Below, piece by piece: positions 1 through 11,344 of a stretch of DNA of 64,000 bases. The translations under genes and the position numbers were made by a program. How positions within the stretch are numbered: the stretch's first letter is position 1; each line of letters starts with the position of its first letter. The notes beneath the pieces are model-generated. The model had not been told where the DNA came from and did no database searches. It saw nothing but the letters and a program-made list of their open reading frames with translations. Source of the stretch: Agriotes lineatus (lineage: Eukaryota; Arthropoda; Insecta; Coleoptera; Elateridae); NCBI GenBank assembly GCA_940337035.1, contig OW679195.1, forward strand, positions 178,408,015-178,472,014. Reading direction: 5' to 3'.

Positions 1-2340
1 AGAATAGCACCAACGGACTTCAAATAAAAGTTCTTATGCGAACTTCATTTACCGCGAGGTCAAGCATCTTGATATGCATCCAAAGTGGAAAAATTGTTTG
101 CCTATCATGATGTGACTGCCATACGGATTCTTTCGGATAAATTTGATAAACGTTTCTTTACAGTCAATGTGTTCAAGGAATATGTTGACTTCCTCAATAT
201 CACAAGGCCACATGGTAAAACATCATCAACGTATAGCTTCCATGGATTGTACAATTTTCTTCAGGATACAGTGTTGGCCTTGGCTGCGGTCGAGAGATAA
301 CAAATTTTCAATCGCTGTAAAGTAGCAAGTCAGCATTCAGTTGTTGAAAAAAGTGCATGGAAAATCAGATCTACACTTAAAGGGGATAGTTGGATTTAGA
401 TCTTTCGTATTTCTAGCTATATACATGGTAGGGACAAAAAAGAAAACTTTCCAGATCTTTTCCAATGTTACGAAACTACACAGTAAAAAATAATGCTCTC
501 TAGATATAATACTTGAACATATCAGCTGCTTTGGAAGGGTTGAATACGGATTCAAACAGCAAAACAGGATGGGGAGTTTAAACCATTCAAAATTTTACAT
601 CTTTCGAAACCTTATCAAGAGATCTGATTAGAAAGTCTTAGTACGTTTGCCTCAATCTGTGAATGCTGTGATGAGTTTTTTTTAATGGCAATAACCTTGT
701 GTCTAATAAACTCTTGGAAGATTTTACTTTCGACGTATCCCCTTGGAAACGGCCGTACCAAAGGATTATTTTCAAGAGCAACTTATAGAAATATATACAA
801 TATACTTCGTTACAATTTAAATCAAAATGCCGAGACCTTGACTGCATTTTGGTTAAACGTTGGAAAAGAAATGCAAACTTAAAAAATCCAAGCATTTAAA
901 ATAAAAAATAATGTTCGGTGTGTTACTACACCCCTACGTGACTGTTCTTCAGCTAAATTAAGAAACGGATTGTAACCAAAAAAGGACTTCCTCCCAGTCA
1001 ATCGTTCAAATATAAACCGACGATTTGAAGAAATATCAAATCGTGTGTAAATGTCGAGATTCACATTAATATTGCGGATTTACAATACATTTTAAATTCA
1101 TGAATTTATTATTTTGTGATGATACGCTATACCAAGATTTGGGTTACCTATTGAAAAGATTAAGAAACGTGTAAAAAGTGTGTTAATTAAACGACAAATA
1201 TGTAAATGTACATTAAATAATTATGTGGGCTGTAACTTACAAGAACGAGATTTCCGAAATGGAAAACAGAAAATAATCTAAAGACTTCAGAGATATTCTT
1301 GGGAGCTTGGGACCGAAGCGATTAGAATAATGTCTTGCTGTACGAAGCCACCACAAGAATTTGGGGGGTAACGACACAAAGGAATTTTATATTAGGTAGG
1401 AAGGGTTAAGTGTACCTGTTTACACTAATATAAATTGCAATTACAATGATATTAATAAAATCTATAAATATTACAAAGTGTTTTTCTTGTTTGGGTAAGA
1501 TTGTCTGATTGTATATTTTTTAGAGCTACTTTTGTATAAAATCTATATTCCTGTAGCTTCAGGAAACTTCTGGAAAGACTGCTCTATTGTTGCAGCCAAA
1601 TCATGCGTATACATTGTTTTGGATGCCACTGTGTAATGAGCCTTTTGCACAGTAATAGATTGTCAATAAAGTTAGTTCGGGGCGCTGTACTCCATTTAGG
1701 AGTTTGGCCTGAAACTTGGTGGGACAGAGCCGTCAATTGATTTTTCCGAAACCCAATCGTCTAGCACACCGTTAACGTACACATTAACTACGGTTTTACT
1801 TAAAATGGTGTAACTTTAGTGTATTTAGTGCAACTGTGGGCGGATGTACAGAAAACGGACCTGGAATTACCAACCAATTTATATCAGAATTTATTCCTTA
1901 GAGCTATGGAAAAGGTAGTAATAATTTTTTGCAAACTTTCATAAACAACGGAGGTGCGCATTTACAAAACAGCCGTCAGTCCTTACCACCTCGTCATGCT
2001 TCTTAGGTTATTTGTTCTGTAAGTTAGTGTTGTGTTGTAAACATCCTTAATTATATCAAAGCAAAATACGTGGTGTAACTCTTTGTAAATATGTAAACCA
2101 TTTTTGTTGCATAGCCTTTAAAATGCCTTTGTGACGTGTTGGATCTTTCTTTAGTTTAGTGCATTGTCAATCCCTACTCAGTTCGTGTGCCTGTACGAAT
2201 TGCTGAAAATGGACCGCCCCGAGAAACATCCATAATTTAATTTATTTCTTTAATGTGGCGAAATATCAAAAGAAACGCATGTATTCTTGCTTTATGAGTT
2301 CAGATAGTTCTGTATTTTTATTTCGTGCACAACAACCATT
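1..2340. other. Unique AT-rich DNA, no gene recognised
   Basis: I see no coding region, RNA gene or clear repeat here. The short open frames (for example 71 codons at 85-300 and 85 codons at 638-895 minus) resemble no protein family I know. They overlap each other on both strands, as expected by chance in AT-rich DNA. Confidence 0.6.
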
Positions 2341-2344
2341 TTTT

Positions 2345-2535
2345 TGGACCCCGCTGGCTCCTCATTGTTTTTATGTAGAAAGTGTATTTTATGGCTTAAT
2401 ATGTTGTTTAAGTATCTTCTGCGCCGATTTTCCGTACAGGCGCCCAGTTTTACTCAAAATAGGATTCTTTTTTGTGAAATGTTTATTCACACATCGCACA
2501 ACGGCAGCCATGAGATAGCAGTAAAATGTCAGTAA
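2345..2535 (+). repeat. Module 1 flanking the satellite field
   Basis: This stretch has a diverged partner at 4080-4205. Shared stretches in the same order are TTAATATG, AAGTATCTTCTG, TCCGTACAGG, CCCAGTTTT and GGCAGCCATGA. The module abuts the start of the satellite block at about 2520, where the sequence turns into the GTAAAATGTCAGTAAATT motif. It may be a conserved non-satellite part of a larger repeat unit, or an old dispersed repeat. No coding function was seen. Confidence 0.5.
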
Positions 2536-3087
2536 ATTTCAGTTCTTTTTAGTAGTATTATAGTAAAATATTGTAAATTTGCAGTTAATTTCTAACAACT
2601 TTGAAGTGCGTTTGTAGTAAAATGTCAGTGGATTTGTAGTTAATATTTAGCAACTTTGTAGTGAAATTTCAGTGGATTTGTAGTTAATTTTTATCAACTT
2701 TGTAGTGCGTTTGTAGTGAAATGTCAGTGGATTTGTAGTTAATTTTTAGCAACCTTGTAGTGAAATTTCAGTGGATTTGTAGTTAATTTTTAGCAACATT
2801 GTAGTGCGTTTGTAGAGAAGTGTCAGTGGATTTGTAGTTAATTTTTAGCAACCTTGCCGTCGGTAAATTTCATGTTAATTTTTAAGAACTTTATTGTGGC
2901 TATGTAGTAAACTTCAGTAAATTTACAGTGCATTTATAGCAACTTTGAAGTAAAACGTCAGTAATTCAGGTTAAGTTTTAGCATCTTTGTAGTGCGTTCG
3001 TAGTAAAATCACGAAATTTGTAGTTAATTTTGTATTAAAATGTCGATAAATTTGCCAACATAGGTCGTGACTTTGTAGTAAAATTTG
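2520..3087 (+). repeat. Satellite block A (alternating ~45/55-bp units)
   Basis: Degenerate tandem repeats built on the phrase GTCAGTGGATTTGTAGTTAA followed by TTTTTAGCAACTTTGTAGTG. Between 2618 and 2818 successive copies of the AAATGTCAGTGGAT or AAATTTCAGTGGAT phrase start at 2618, 2663, 2718, 2762 and 2818. Spacing therefore alternates about 45 and 55 bp. The longer unit carries an extra GTGCGTTTGTA, giving a ~100-bp dimeric repeat. Copies decay towards 3087, where a mariner element begins. No open frame persists. Confidence 0.85.
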
Positions 3088-3112
3088 TACGAAGGATGTT
3101 CAGAATTGACCG

Positions 3113-3217
3113 TGACTTTTTATTTTAGAAACCATAACAATAACGTGTGACTTTTTATTTTAGAAACCATAACAATAACGCGTGACTTTTTATTTTAGAA
3201 ACCATAACAATAACGTA
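3113..3217 (-). repeat. Three 35-bp tandem repeats inside the mariner
   Basis: Three almost identical copies start at 3113, 3148 and 3183 with the core TGACTTTTTATTTTAGAAAC and ACCATAACAATAACG. They lie between the transposase relic and the left inverted repeat, in the non-coding 3' part of the element as read on its coding strand. Because the unit includes sequence next to the inverted repeat, it could be a duplicated subterminal site. Confidence 0.85.
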
Positions 3218-3239
3218 ACATTACAAAAACATATATAAT

Positions 3240-3990
3240 TTTTCAATATAATGTCCATCCTTTAAAACTCATTTATTCAACCGTTCCGGTAACTTGCGGA
3301 TTCCTGTAGAAAGAAATTCCTTGCCTGCTTGCGCAACTAAATTTACATCGTTTTCATCACCTATTCGTTAAATTTCTTGCCCCCCAAGTGCTCCTTAAGT
3401 GGAACAAACGGGTGGTAGTCAAAAGTCCGGACTAAAAAAGAAGTCTATTTGGAAACGCTGGAGGAGTCTGCTACAAATCTCAACACACGTTTCTCTCTGT
3501 GCTCTTGCAAGGGCTTTTTGGGAACCTATCGGTCGCTAACTTTGCTAAACTTCAGCTTACAGATGTTGACTTCTACACTATCACCCCTAATTTTTGATAT
3601 TTTAACTAAATCACAGACCTTAATCCTTCGATCATACCGAATAAGCTTAACAACACGTTTGATGTTCGCCCGAGTCACTGCAGTTACATGACCTGTGGCA
3701 TATAAAATGTTTGATGCACACTTACTGCCATATTTGACCGTTATACACCATTCAAACACTGAATTGGGTGAAAGACCCTCTTTTACAAAGTGTTTTTGAA
3801 GACCGCAAGAGAAATTGGCTGCTCTTTCACCATCATAGCACATAATTTTAATAATAATACGTTGAGCGACAGAAATCGACACATTACTTGACACCATGGT
3901 GAATATATCACCCACAATATAATCCCGCTTGAATATTACCTTCATTATCACTGAAAGGTTTGACAATAGCTTTTCATTTAGTACCACCAT
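3240..3990 (-). pseudogene. Mariner transposase relic (N- and C-terminal parts, core missing)
   Basis: The minus-strand frame 3990-3526 (154 codons) contains mariner-type helix-turn-helix segments: FVKEGLSPNSVFEW, then ANIKRVVKLIRYDRRIKV. These match the usual 'F..E.L....VFEW' and 'ENI..V..LI..DRRITV' blocks. Further downstream in shifted frames come LKEHLGGKK and EFLSTGIRKLPERL, typical of the mariner C-terminus. The central catalytic part with the first two aspartates is missing, and stops and frameshifts interrupt the rest. It cannot encode active transposase. Confidence 0.75.
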
Positions 3991-4026
3991 ATAAAAAGTC
4001 TAGGTCAATTCTGAACATCTCTCGTA

Positions 4027-4085
4027 GTTCGTTTTTAGCAACTTTTTAGTCATTAATAAAATGTCAGTAAACTGGCAGTTAATTT
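4027..4085 (+). repeat. Satellite fragment right of the mariner
   Basis: About 60 bp reading TTTTTAGCAACTTTTTAGT and AAATGTCAGTAAACTGGCAG, the same motif set as block A. It shows that the satellite continued across the mariner insertion site before grading into module 2. Confidence 0.7.
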
Positions 4086-4205
4086 TATGGATTAATATGC
4101 TGTTGAAGTATCTTCTGGTCCCATTATCCGTACAGGACCCCAGTTTTTGTTTGTTTGTAAAATGTTGATTATCACAACCCACAATGGCAGCCATGAAAAA
4201 TATAT
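4080..4205 (+). repeat. Module 2, diverged copy of 2345-2535
   Basis: It repeats the order TTAATATG, AAGTATCTTCTG, TCCGTACAGG, CCCCAGTTTTT and GGCAGCCATGA seen in module 1, with many substitutions and small indels. The two modules bracket satellite block A plus the mariner. This suggests either a segmental duplication or a longer repeat period of about 1.7 kb. Confidence 0.5.
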
Positions 4206-4229
4206 AACAGTTGAGCCTCGTAGACAATC

Positions 4230-4680
4230 GAATTCAAATTGGCGAGTTGTCTGTCAGTCACAGATGAACAATGGGTCCGAATGCCAGTCCGGCCCTGGCG
4301 GGGCTCCGTTTACCTGTGCACCGTTTCAGATGACGGGCAGCGTCGAGACAAAGAGGAAGGTGGCTCCGGCGGGGAGCGGATTGAAATGGGGAGAGGATTA
4401 GCCTGCTGTCGGGCTGTCGGCGGTGATGCGTGGGGAATCCACAAGTGCAGATGATACAACCATTGCCTGCCCGAGTTTTTGCTCCTGGCTTGTGCTGGGC
4501 TGCTGGGAAGAAGAATCGCCCGGAATGCCGCTATGTTTTGTTTATGACGGCCCAGATTGCCTCTCCAAGGTGGGCCACACCTGCTTATTTTTCGTTTTGG
4601 CCAACCAATTGCAAGCTGCAATCTCCTTCACAGTGTCAGCAGCACGGGCAAGAAAAGGGCTTACTCTTTTTATAGATATC
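4230..4680. other. GC-rich island, possible conserved non-coding element
   Basis: The composition changes sharply from AT-rich satellite to GC-rich, non-repetitive sequence. Overlapping open frames exist on both strands (for example 103 codons at 4310-4621 minus), but none looks like a known protein. The CpG content and motifs such as CCAACCAATTGCAAGC fit a regulatory element or a decayed exon. Which one cannot be settled from the sequence alone. Confidence 0.3.
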
Positions 4681-5229
4681 TAAGGGAAAATGCAGGCATA
4701 GGTACGCTTTGAAATTAATTGAGATACGTCGTCATCGGCCGGTTATCCGAGTAGTTATAGCCGACATTAAGCTATACAGCTCAGGCTCTAACAAAGAAAC
4801 CACATAAAACTTCCGACACAATTATTAGCATTGTTGTATGATTAAACAGCTTATTTTATAACACAAAAGCGGCGCATAATTTATTGTTATTATTGCTATC
4901 ATACAATAAAGCGTTTACGAATTCTGAATGCCATTTCGAAACAGAAAAAATTGTCCAAAGCGCTCAGTCATCGATTCGGGTAATTATACGTGCCTTGCCT
5001 TCTAAATGTAAAGGGCAGCGTTTTCTTGCAGTTACGAAATGCTTTTCTTAACTTTTAGCAATCCCAACTCTTACTTTTTGAGGCGATTTGAAAAATTAAG
5101 CGCCTTACAGACACGTGAATGGCTGATGATCGACTGATTTTGCTGCAAGCAGCAAATCTTCAACAAATTAATAAATAAATAAATTTCAAGCAAATTCGGC
5201 ATTTAACAGTCTTCAGAAAGAATATAGCC
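4681..5229. other. AT-rich spacer, nothing recognised
   Basis: Unique AT-rich sequence between the GC-rich island and satellite block B. It contains a short AATA run near 5170. No coding frame or structured RNA was seen. Confidence 0.5.
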
Positions 5230-6895
5230 TATCCGTGACAATTTTGGTAACTTTGTAGCATTGTCATCCAACATTAGTATACAGAAAATTGCTCTAAATT
5301 GTCAGTAAATGTTTACAAACTTGAAGAAAGTTTGAAATTGTTAGCCAAAAACCCAAAATATGGGAAAATCTTGGACAAAAACCCTGTACCACCCAGGAAT
5401 TCCTTCCTCACTGAATAGACAATGGTCGCGAAAGCTTATATTCTTATACCCCACTGGTTTGTGAATTTGCAATTTTCGACAAGTTTTCGGTAAGTTCAGT
5501 TCAGTTCTGTAAAGTTTCATTGAGTATGTCGCAAATAAATTCACAAGAAAGTTTTAGCACGGTTACATCAAATAATATACTCGTTTTCCGCAAAATGTTT
5601 TGCAACTTTGTAGTGGGTTTGTAGTAAAATGTCGTTAAATTGCAGTTAATTTTCAGCACATTTTAAGTAAAATATTAGTACATTTAGAGTTATTTGTTAG
5701 CAGCATTGTAGTAAAATATCAGTACACTTGCAGTTAATCTTTGGAAAACATTGTAGTGTGTAGTAAAACATCAGTAAATTTGCAGTTAGTTATTAGTAGC
5801 TCTGTAGTGAGTGTGTAGTAAAATGTCAATAAAATTTTAGTTATTTTTTAGAACATTTGTAGCGGATTTGTACTAAAATAGTAAATTTCCAGTTACTTTT
5901 TAGAAACTTTGTAGTGGATTTGTAATAAACCGCCAGTAAACTTGCAGTTAATTTTAGGAAACTTTGTAGTAAAATGTCGATAAAATTGCAGTTAATTTTC
6001 AGCTCATTTGAAGTAAAATATTAGTAAATTTTAAGTTACTTTTTAGCAGCTTTTTAGTAAAATATCAGTACACTTACAGTTAAATCATTGGCAACATTGT
6101 AGTTTCTAGTAATAGGTCAGTAAATTTGCAGTTAATTATTAGCAGCTTTGTAGTGAGTGTGTAGTAAAATATCAGTTAAATTGCAGTTATTTTTTCGCAC
6201 ATTTGTAGCGGATTTGTACTAAAATAGTAAATTTCAAGTTACTTTTAGAAACTTTGTAGTAAATTATCAGTAAACTTACAGTAAATTTTTAACAAGTTTG
6301 TAGTGAATGTGTAGTAAAATGTCAGTAACATTGCAGTTAATTTTTGGAAACTTTGTAGTCGGGGATTGCACTAAAAAGTCAGTAAATCTGCAGTTCATTT
6401 TTCACAATTTTGTTGTTAATTTGTAGTTAAGTAAATGTCACTAAACTTGCAGTCCATTTTTAGCAACTTTGTAGTAAATCTTCAGTAAATTCAGATTAAT
6501 TTTGAACTTTGTATTGCATTTGTAGTAAAATGTCAATAAGTTTGGAGAATTATTGCAATTTTGTAGTGGTTAGTGAAATGTCCTTGAATTTGTAGTAATT
6601 TTTTTAACAATTTTGTAATGGGTTTGTAGTAAAATGTCGGTAAATTTATAGTTAAGTTTTAGCAATTTTTTGTGGTTAGTGAAATGTCCGTGAATCTGCA
6701 GTTAGTTTTTAGCAACTTTGTAGTGTGTCTGCAATACAATGCAAGAAAACTCTAATGAATTTTTTGCAATTTCGTCGTGGGTTTGTGGTAAATTTCAGTA
6801 AATTGACCGTTAATTTTTTGTAATGAGTTTGCAGTAAAACGTCAATAAAATGGCAATTACATCACTCTTAACAACTTTTTAGTGGATTTGTAAAA
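5230..6895 (+). repeat. Satellite block B, highly degenerate
   Basis: The same vocabulary as block A recurs: TTTGTAGTAAAATGTCAGTAA, TTGCAGTTAATTTTTAGCAA and ACTTTGTAGTG. Frequent substitutions and length changes mean no fixed period can be read by eye. An unrelated stretch around 5341-5570 interrupts it. The block ends where a Helentron-like element starts at about 6898. Confidence 0.75.
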
Positions 6896-6897
6896 AA

Positions 6898-7594
6898 ATC
6901 TGGTGTGATACACTCACACAACTTCCTTTTACAGTGATCTTATAATTAGTCAAAAATTTCATTTTTAATTTTTAACCATTTGTTAAAAATTTTCAAAAAT
7001 TACAAATTCTACAAAAGCGGTACAAAATCGAGTGTTAGTTGAAGAGACAAATTTTCTCTAGAATTTTAAGGTGAATTCAAAAATGTAATAATATACCGGG
7101 TGTTTTATTTAAAATAGGAGTTAATAAAAAAAATAGAAAAAAAAACAAAAGAAACCCACTTTAAAAGTATTCAACTGGAAAATCACCTATCTCACATCAA
7201 TACACATTAAAAATGTCAGAAAAATGTAAAGTTTAAAAAAAATCGTTAAGAGCCGTTTTTGAAAAAATCGAAAAAAACTGAAAAATCACAAGAGTAAACA
7301 CCTACTTCCGGTTATGCGATTTTCTTCAAAAGCTTGCTGTCTCATCTACATAGTACACAAAACTTATATATGAAGTTTCAACGCCATACCTCTTTTCGTT
7401 TTTGAGATATTCTGTTCACAGACAGACAGACAGACACACAGACAGACAGACACACACACAGACACACAGACAGACCAATAAAAAAAATATGTTTTTTGGG
7501 ATCAGGGGGCTCTAAAACGTGAAGATCCATTGAAAAATCAATTTCGAATTTTTGGGGTGAATCCAATACTTCCTTAATAGTAAAAGGAAGTAAA
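6898..7594 (+). mobile_element. Helentron/DINE-1-like element, copy 1
   Basis: One of three copies (others at 29430 and 44312). All begin ATCTGGTGTGATACA and then carry ACTTCCTTTTAC about 23 bp in. All end in a stem-loop, ACTTCCTTWATAGTAAAAGGAAGT-like, with the stem ACTTCCTT / AAGGAAGT, followed by a few A residues. A 5' subterminal repeat that matches the 3' hairpin, an internal variable (CAGA/CACA)n microsatellite and no obvious target duplication are typical of non-autonomous Helentrons such as DINE-1/INE-1. Satellite lies on both sides, so it inserted into the array. The alternative is a MITE. Confidence 0.55.
7420..7478 (+). repeat. CAGA/CACA microsatellite in element copy 1
   Basis: A run of (CAGACAGA)n mixed with CACACA. 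On the minus strand it reads as a Cys/Val/Ser/Leu-rich pseudo-peptide within a frame shared by the element copies. Length and composition differ between the three copies. Confidence 0.9.
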
Positions 7595-7596
7595 AA

Positions 7597-8700
7597 TCAG
7601 TAAATTTGCTCCTAATTCTTGGCACCTTGGTAGTGAGTTTGTAGTAAAATATCAGTGAATTTGCAGCTAATTTTTAGCAACTTCTGCAACATTTGCAGTG
7701 AAATGTCGGTAAACTTCCAGTTAATTTTTAGCATCCCTAAATTGGTTATTCAAATGACTGTAATCTCGCAGTTAATTTGTAACAATGGTGCACTGTGTTT
7801 GTAGTAACGAGTCAGCTGATTTCAGGTCAATTTTTAGCTACTTTGTAAGCTGTAAGTAAATGTCAGGTTAATTTTTGGCAACTTTGTAGTAAAGTGTCAG
7901 TAAACTTCTAGTTAGTTTTTAGCAACATTGTCGTGGTTAGTAAAATGAGAGAAAATTTCCAAGTCCTTTTTAGCAACGTTGTACTGATTTTGTAGTAAAA
8001 TTGAAGTCAATTTCAGATTAATTGTTAGCTATTTTGAAGTAAACTGTCAGTAAATTTCAGGTTAATTTTTATCCACTTGTTAGTAAAGTGTCAGGGAATT
8101 TGTAGTTAATTTTTAGCAACTTTCTACTGGGTTTGTAGTAAAATGAAAGTAAATTTTTAGTGGTTAATCAAGTTTCAATAAATTATCAGTAGTGTCGCTA
8201 AATTTGCCAACTTTAAAGTGGATTTGTAGTAAAATTTTAGTTGATTTTTATAAAACGAGTTAATTCAACATTTTTCTACTGCGCTATCAATTCATAAAAT
8301 TTTCCCCGAATGTAAATTTCATTTGTAACGAATTCCCATATTTTTGAGTAAGTTTGTTGGAAATTTTTAGAAAACTTACAGGATATTTTGAGCACAGTTG
8401 TAACAAGTTATGAGTAAATGTTCAAATTTTGTAGGAATAAAGTTTTAAGAAATTTGGGATTTTTTACTGGCAATGCAGGAATTTCCGGCAGGTTTGAAGA
8501 ATGTTTGCTACAAATTTTCAATTTTTTTATCAAATTCGTAGTAACTATCAAGTTTTAGCAAAAATCGTCAATGATGTTGCAGTCAATTTTTGGAAAATTT
8601 TCAGTAAATTATCAGTCAATTTACTGCGAATTTATAGCAAAGTTTCTGCAACGTCGCTCTACATTTTTACTAAATTTGTTAGAAATATTCAGTGAATAGA
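7597..8700 (+). repeat. Satellite block C, fading to the right
   Basis: The GTAGTAAAATATCAGTGAATT and GCAACTTTGTAGT motifs continue directly after the Helentron-like element. They become progressively unrecognisable beyond about 8260. The 64-codon frame at 8501-8695 is decayed satellite, not a gene. Confidence 0.7.
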
Positions 8701-9420
8701 GGGGGGATATATCAATGCAAAGCACACTGAGCGTATTCCTGGTCTTTTTGTAAATGCGATGGCACCTTTTTTATGTTCGATAGAATACACAGTACATGTT
8801 TTGAAATAGCACCACAATTTTTCAAGTTTTAGATTTGTATCTTTATTTTGTAAAAAATAAACTATCGAAAAATTAAATAAGAAACAATTAATTCAGCCTG
8901 TGCAGGTTTTACGTACAATTATTTAGCAATCTCAACTTTCTATAACTTTTTTTTTTTTAATTGATTTAAGAATGGAACCCTTAACTGTGGGTAGATGATT
9001 GATTGGCTGCTGTTTAATGTTACACATAGCATCATTCATTTACGATTATGTCACCGCTTATAAGTTTTTGTTGCGATTTAAAAGCAGCGTGTTAAAATGC
9101 AAATACGTGATTTGCTGTTAATCAGCCGATGTTAAATGAAGAATATTTCTTTTTAGATAGCGACGTCGTTGCGGAAAGTCTAGGAAACCAGACAGACCAA
9201 AAATGTGAGGTTAGATTTAGTGGGTAGCAAGGGAACAAACTATTTTGAATACAGCTTATGAGAATTAAATGGTTTCAACATATATCTTGCAGTTTAGTTG
9301 GAAACTTGACTTTCAGCAAAACAGCTTATATATCCTTTCAGTATGGCTCCTTTCCACGAGTTGAGCGGTGTAATATTTGTTTATTTTTAATAACGATAGC
9401 TTCAGTGTATCAACGATCTC
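8701..9420. other. AT-rich spacer, nothing recognised
   Basis: Unique AT-rich sequence with a T-run near 8950. No supported feature. Confidence 0.5.
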
Positions 9421-9424
9421 ACTC

Positions 9425-9800
9425 CGCTTCGGCCGATCAGGTGTTTTTTGCTCTCCGAGCATCACAGAGGGCGTCCTTGATTAAAACCAAAAAATTTGGT
9501 GCATCTTCCTACCTACCGACTGGCCTTGAATCCCAGAAAAGCCACTTTTACCTGCGTCGGCCGCAGCCAGCCAGACAAAGAAATTATGCAGTTCCACCTA
9601 CGAACTCGTGGGGTGAGTAACCCTTCCTGAGCCCTAGCCCCCGATTCCAGCACTTGCCGGCCGCTTTCTCGGAAGACCCGAAGGGTGGCCTGCGCGCGCC
9701 CCGGGCCGATTTTTCTCGCCGGCCGTCATAAATTCGGCGTCCCGGGGCACAGTGAGTAATGGTTCGCCGGCGCAAATAAAATAAACCAAATTAGTCGAAC
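9425..9800. other. GC-rich island with homeodomain- and forkhead-like sites
   Basis: A sharply GC-rich segment containing CCGGCCGTCATAAATTCGGC (a caudal/Hox-like TTTATG core) and CAAATAAAATAAACCAAA (forkhead-like). A perfect-looking donor context GGG|GTGAGTAA occurs at about 9611. The 120-codon frame ending here at 9620 has no recognisable family. It could be a conserved enhancer, a decayed exon or a CpG island. I favour regulatory DNA because no frame looks constrained. Confidence 0.3.
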
Positions 9801-11030
9801 AAAAGAACACGGACGCGTCGAGTCGTAGAACAAAGCGCTGTATTTTTCTAGCAGGAACACATCTGAATATTAATGCTATATAAATAATAGGAATAACCGG
9901 GCATTCTTGGCTGCGCCGAACAACAACATAAAGTATAACGAGCGGTCGGAGATCGGAGGCTTTTTCAGGCCGCTCGCTCGCACCACGTGACGCGATCTGC
10001 CATTGTGGAGGCCGTAATTGTCTCTTATTTGAGATTCAAATATTATAACAGGGATTATTAAATAATAGGCAATAGCAATTGCGTGAGGGCCACGATCGGC
10101 TTTTCCAAAGTAGACGCTCCGGCACGATGCGCACCTGCCAGGGCCGCACTGGCTCTTTTGCTGGCTTTGCCTCAGGAATGTCTAAATTTCCACCATTAAA
10201 CGCTGGAAAGATACATTTTTTTTGGTACAATGTCTCTAAGCGTTTGATTCCTGCTTTCTAAGTCCTATATTTTCTTATAATTTTATGGATAGGCTGGAGC
10301 TTTATGGATAAGCTGTTTGCTCCTGTTTTGGTACATACCACGATCCTTCCGGATGCGGCATATCTGTGGCCCAAGAAAAAGCTGGTGGTACCTCTTATCA
10401 ACTGCAGAGCATGCATTCCGACATTGCGTTATGACTAGTTGTTGCATGAACAAGCGATGACGTTACGTAATAGATTGAGCTCGACCTTTCCGGTTAAATA
10501 AGCATGGTCTGCTATCAAAACATCATTTTCGCACATAACTAATAATGACCAGTACAGTAACCTATCATCAACAACGGCGAAAAATAAGCTCTTTTCAACG
10601 ATGACACTACCACCTCGAGCATGTATTTAATGTATTCAATACCAATATTGGCAATCACAACAATAAATTAAATTCCTCCTTATAAAGTGTCCTATATTTC
10701 TGCTAATTTAATAATGGACTCATGCGTGCATGCATAACGAACTTCCATTTGAATTTATAGATAATCGCTGCCACTAATGTGTTTCAAAATTGGCGAAGTT
10801 CAAAAAAAGTAGAAAAAACACGATACAACGTAACAAACATTGTATCTTTCCAAAACTTATGGAAGACGAAAAAGAAGAAACAAGATTTATACAGAGCGCT
10901 GCAAGCGAAACTCGGCAACAAGCGTAGCTAAACAAAGCTCTTAAGTAAGTGTATAAACCTACTAAATTAGAAATGTCCCTTCTCAGTCAATTCTAGAAAT
11001 TTCTGGCTTGAGGAATACACAGCTGTGACT
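9801..11030. other. Unique sequence, no gene seen
   Basis: Mixed composition with short overlapping frames on both strands (10036-10261), none convincing. No repeat family was recognised. Confidence 0.5.
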
Positions 11031-11054
11031 AGGAAGAACAAAATGCCATGTTAA

Positions 11055-11150
11055 GCAGTAGAGGTGGCTCAGAGGTAGCCTTTGGTTCCAAGCTAGAAAA
11101 TCTAGGTTCAAACGCCAATAACTCCAACAACCATAAAATATTGTGCCAAC
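11055..11150 (+). mobile_element. tRNA-derived SINE head
   Basis: An A-box-like GGTGGCTCAGAGGTAGCC is followed about 30 bp later by a B-box-like AGGTTCAAACGCC. This is the internal Pol III promoter arrangement of tRNA-derived SINEs. The stems do not pair as a working tRNA. The tail is not clearly delimited. Confidence 0.5.
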
Positions 11151-11344
11151 TTCATTACGACTCCCCAATCGGAATTTGGAAACCGTGAGGTTGCATTCGA
11201 ATATGTCGAGAGTCTACTAAATTTGAAAGAACCATCCAGAGTAGTTTTCTTATCGAGTTTATGAAATGAAACGAGTTAGAAAAAAATCACTTTCATTTAA
11301 AAATAATAGTAATAGTAATAATATGAATTTCTTAGCGGTAGTTG

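Larger units (their letters stand above)
3090..4024 (-). mobile_element. Internally deleted mariner element with TA target duplication
   Basis: Near-identical terminal inverted repeats face each other. The left end reads CGAAGGATGTTCAGAATTGA and the reverse complement of the right end reads CGAGAGATGTTCAGAATTGA. Both are flanked by TA (3088-3089 and 4025-4026). Satellite motifs lie on both sides, so the copy inserted into the array. At 935 bp it is shorter than a ~1.3-kb mariner, matching loss of the middle of the transposase gene. The broken gene lies on the minus strand. The element is probably non-autonomous and dead. Confidence 0.85.

Noticed and set aside
85..300. 71-codon open frame at the window start
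   Set aside because: No recognisable family, an overlapping frame on the same strand, and no splice or promoter context; chance cannot be excluded.
4310..4621. 103-codon minus frame in a GC-rich island
   Set aside because: Open frames exist on both strands as expected in GC-rich sequence; no family motif.
8501..8695. 64-codon frame
   Set aside because: Decayed satellite sequence.
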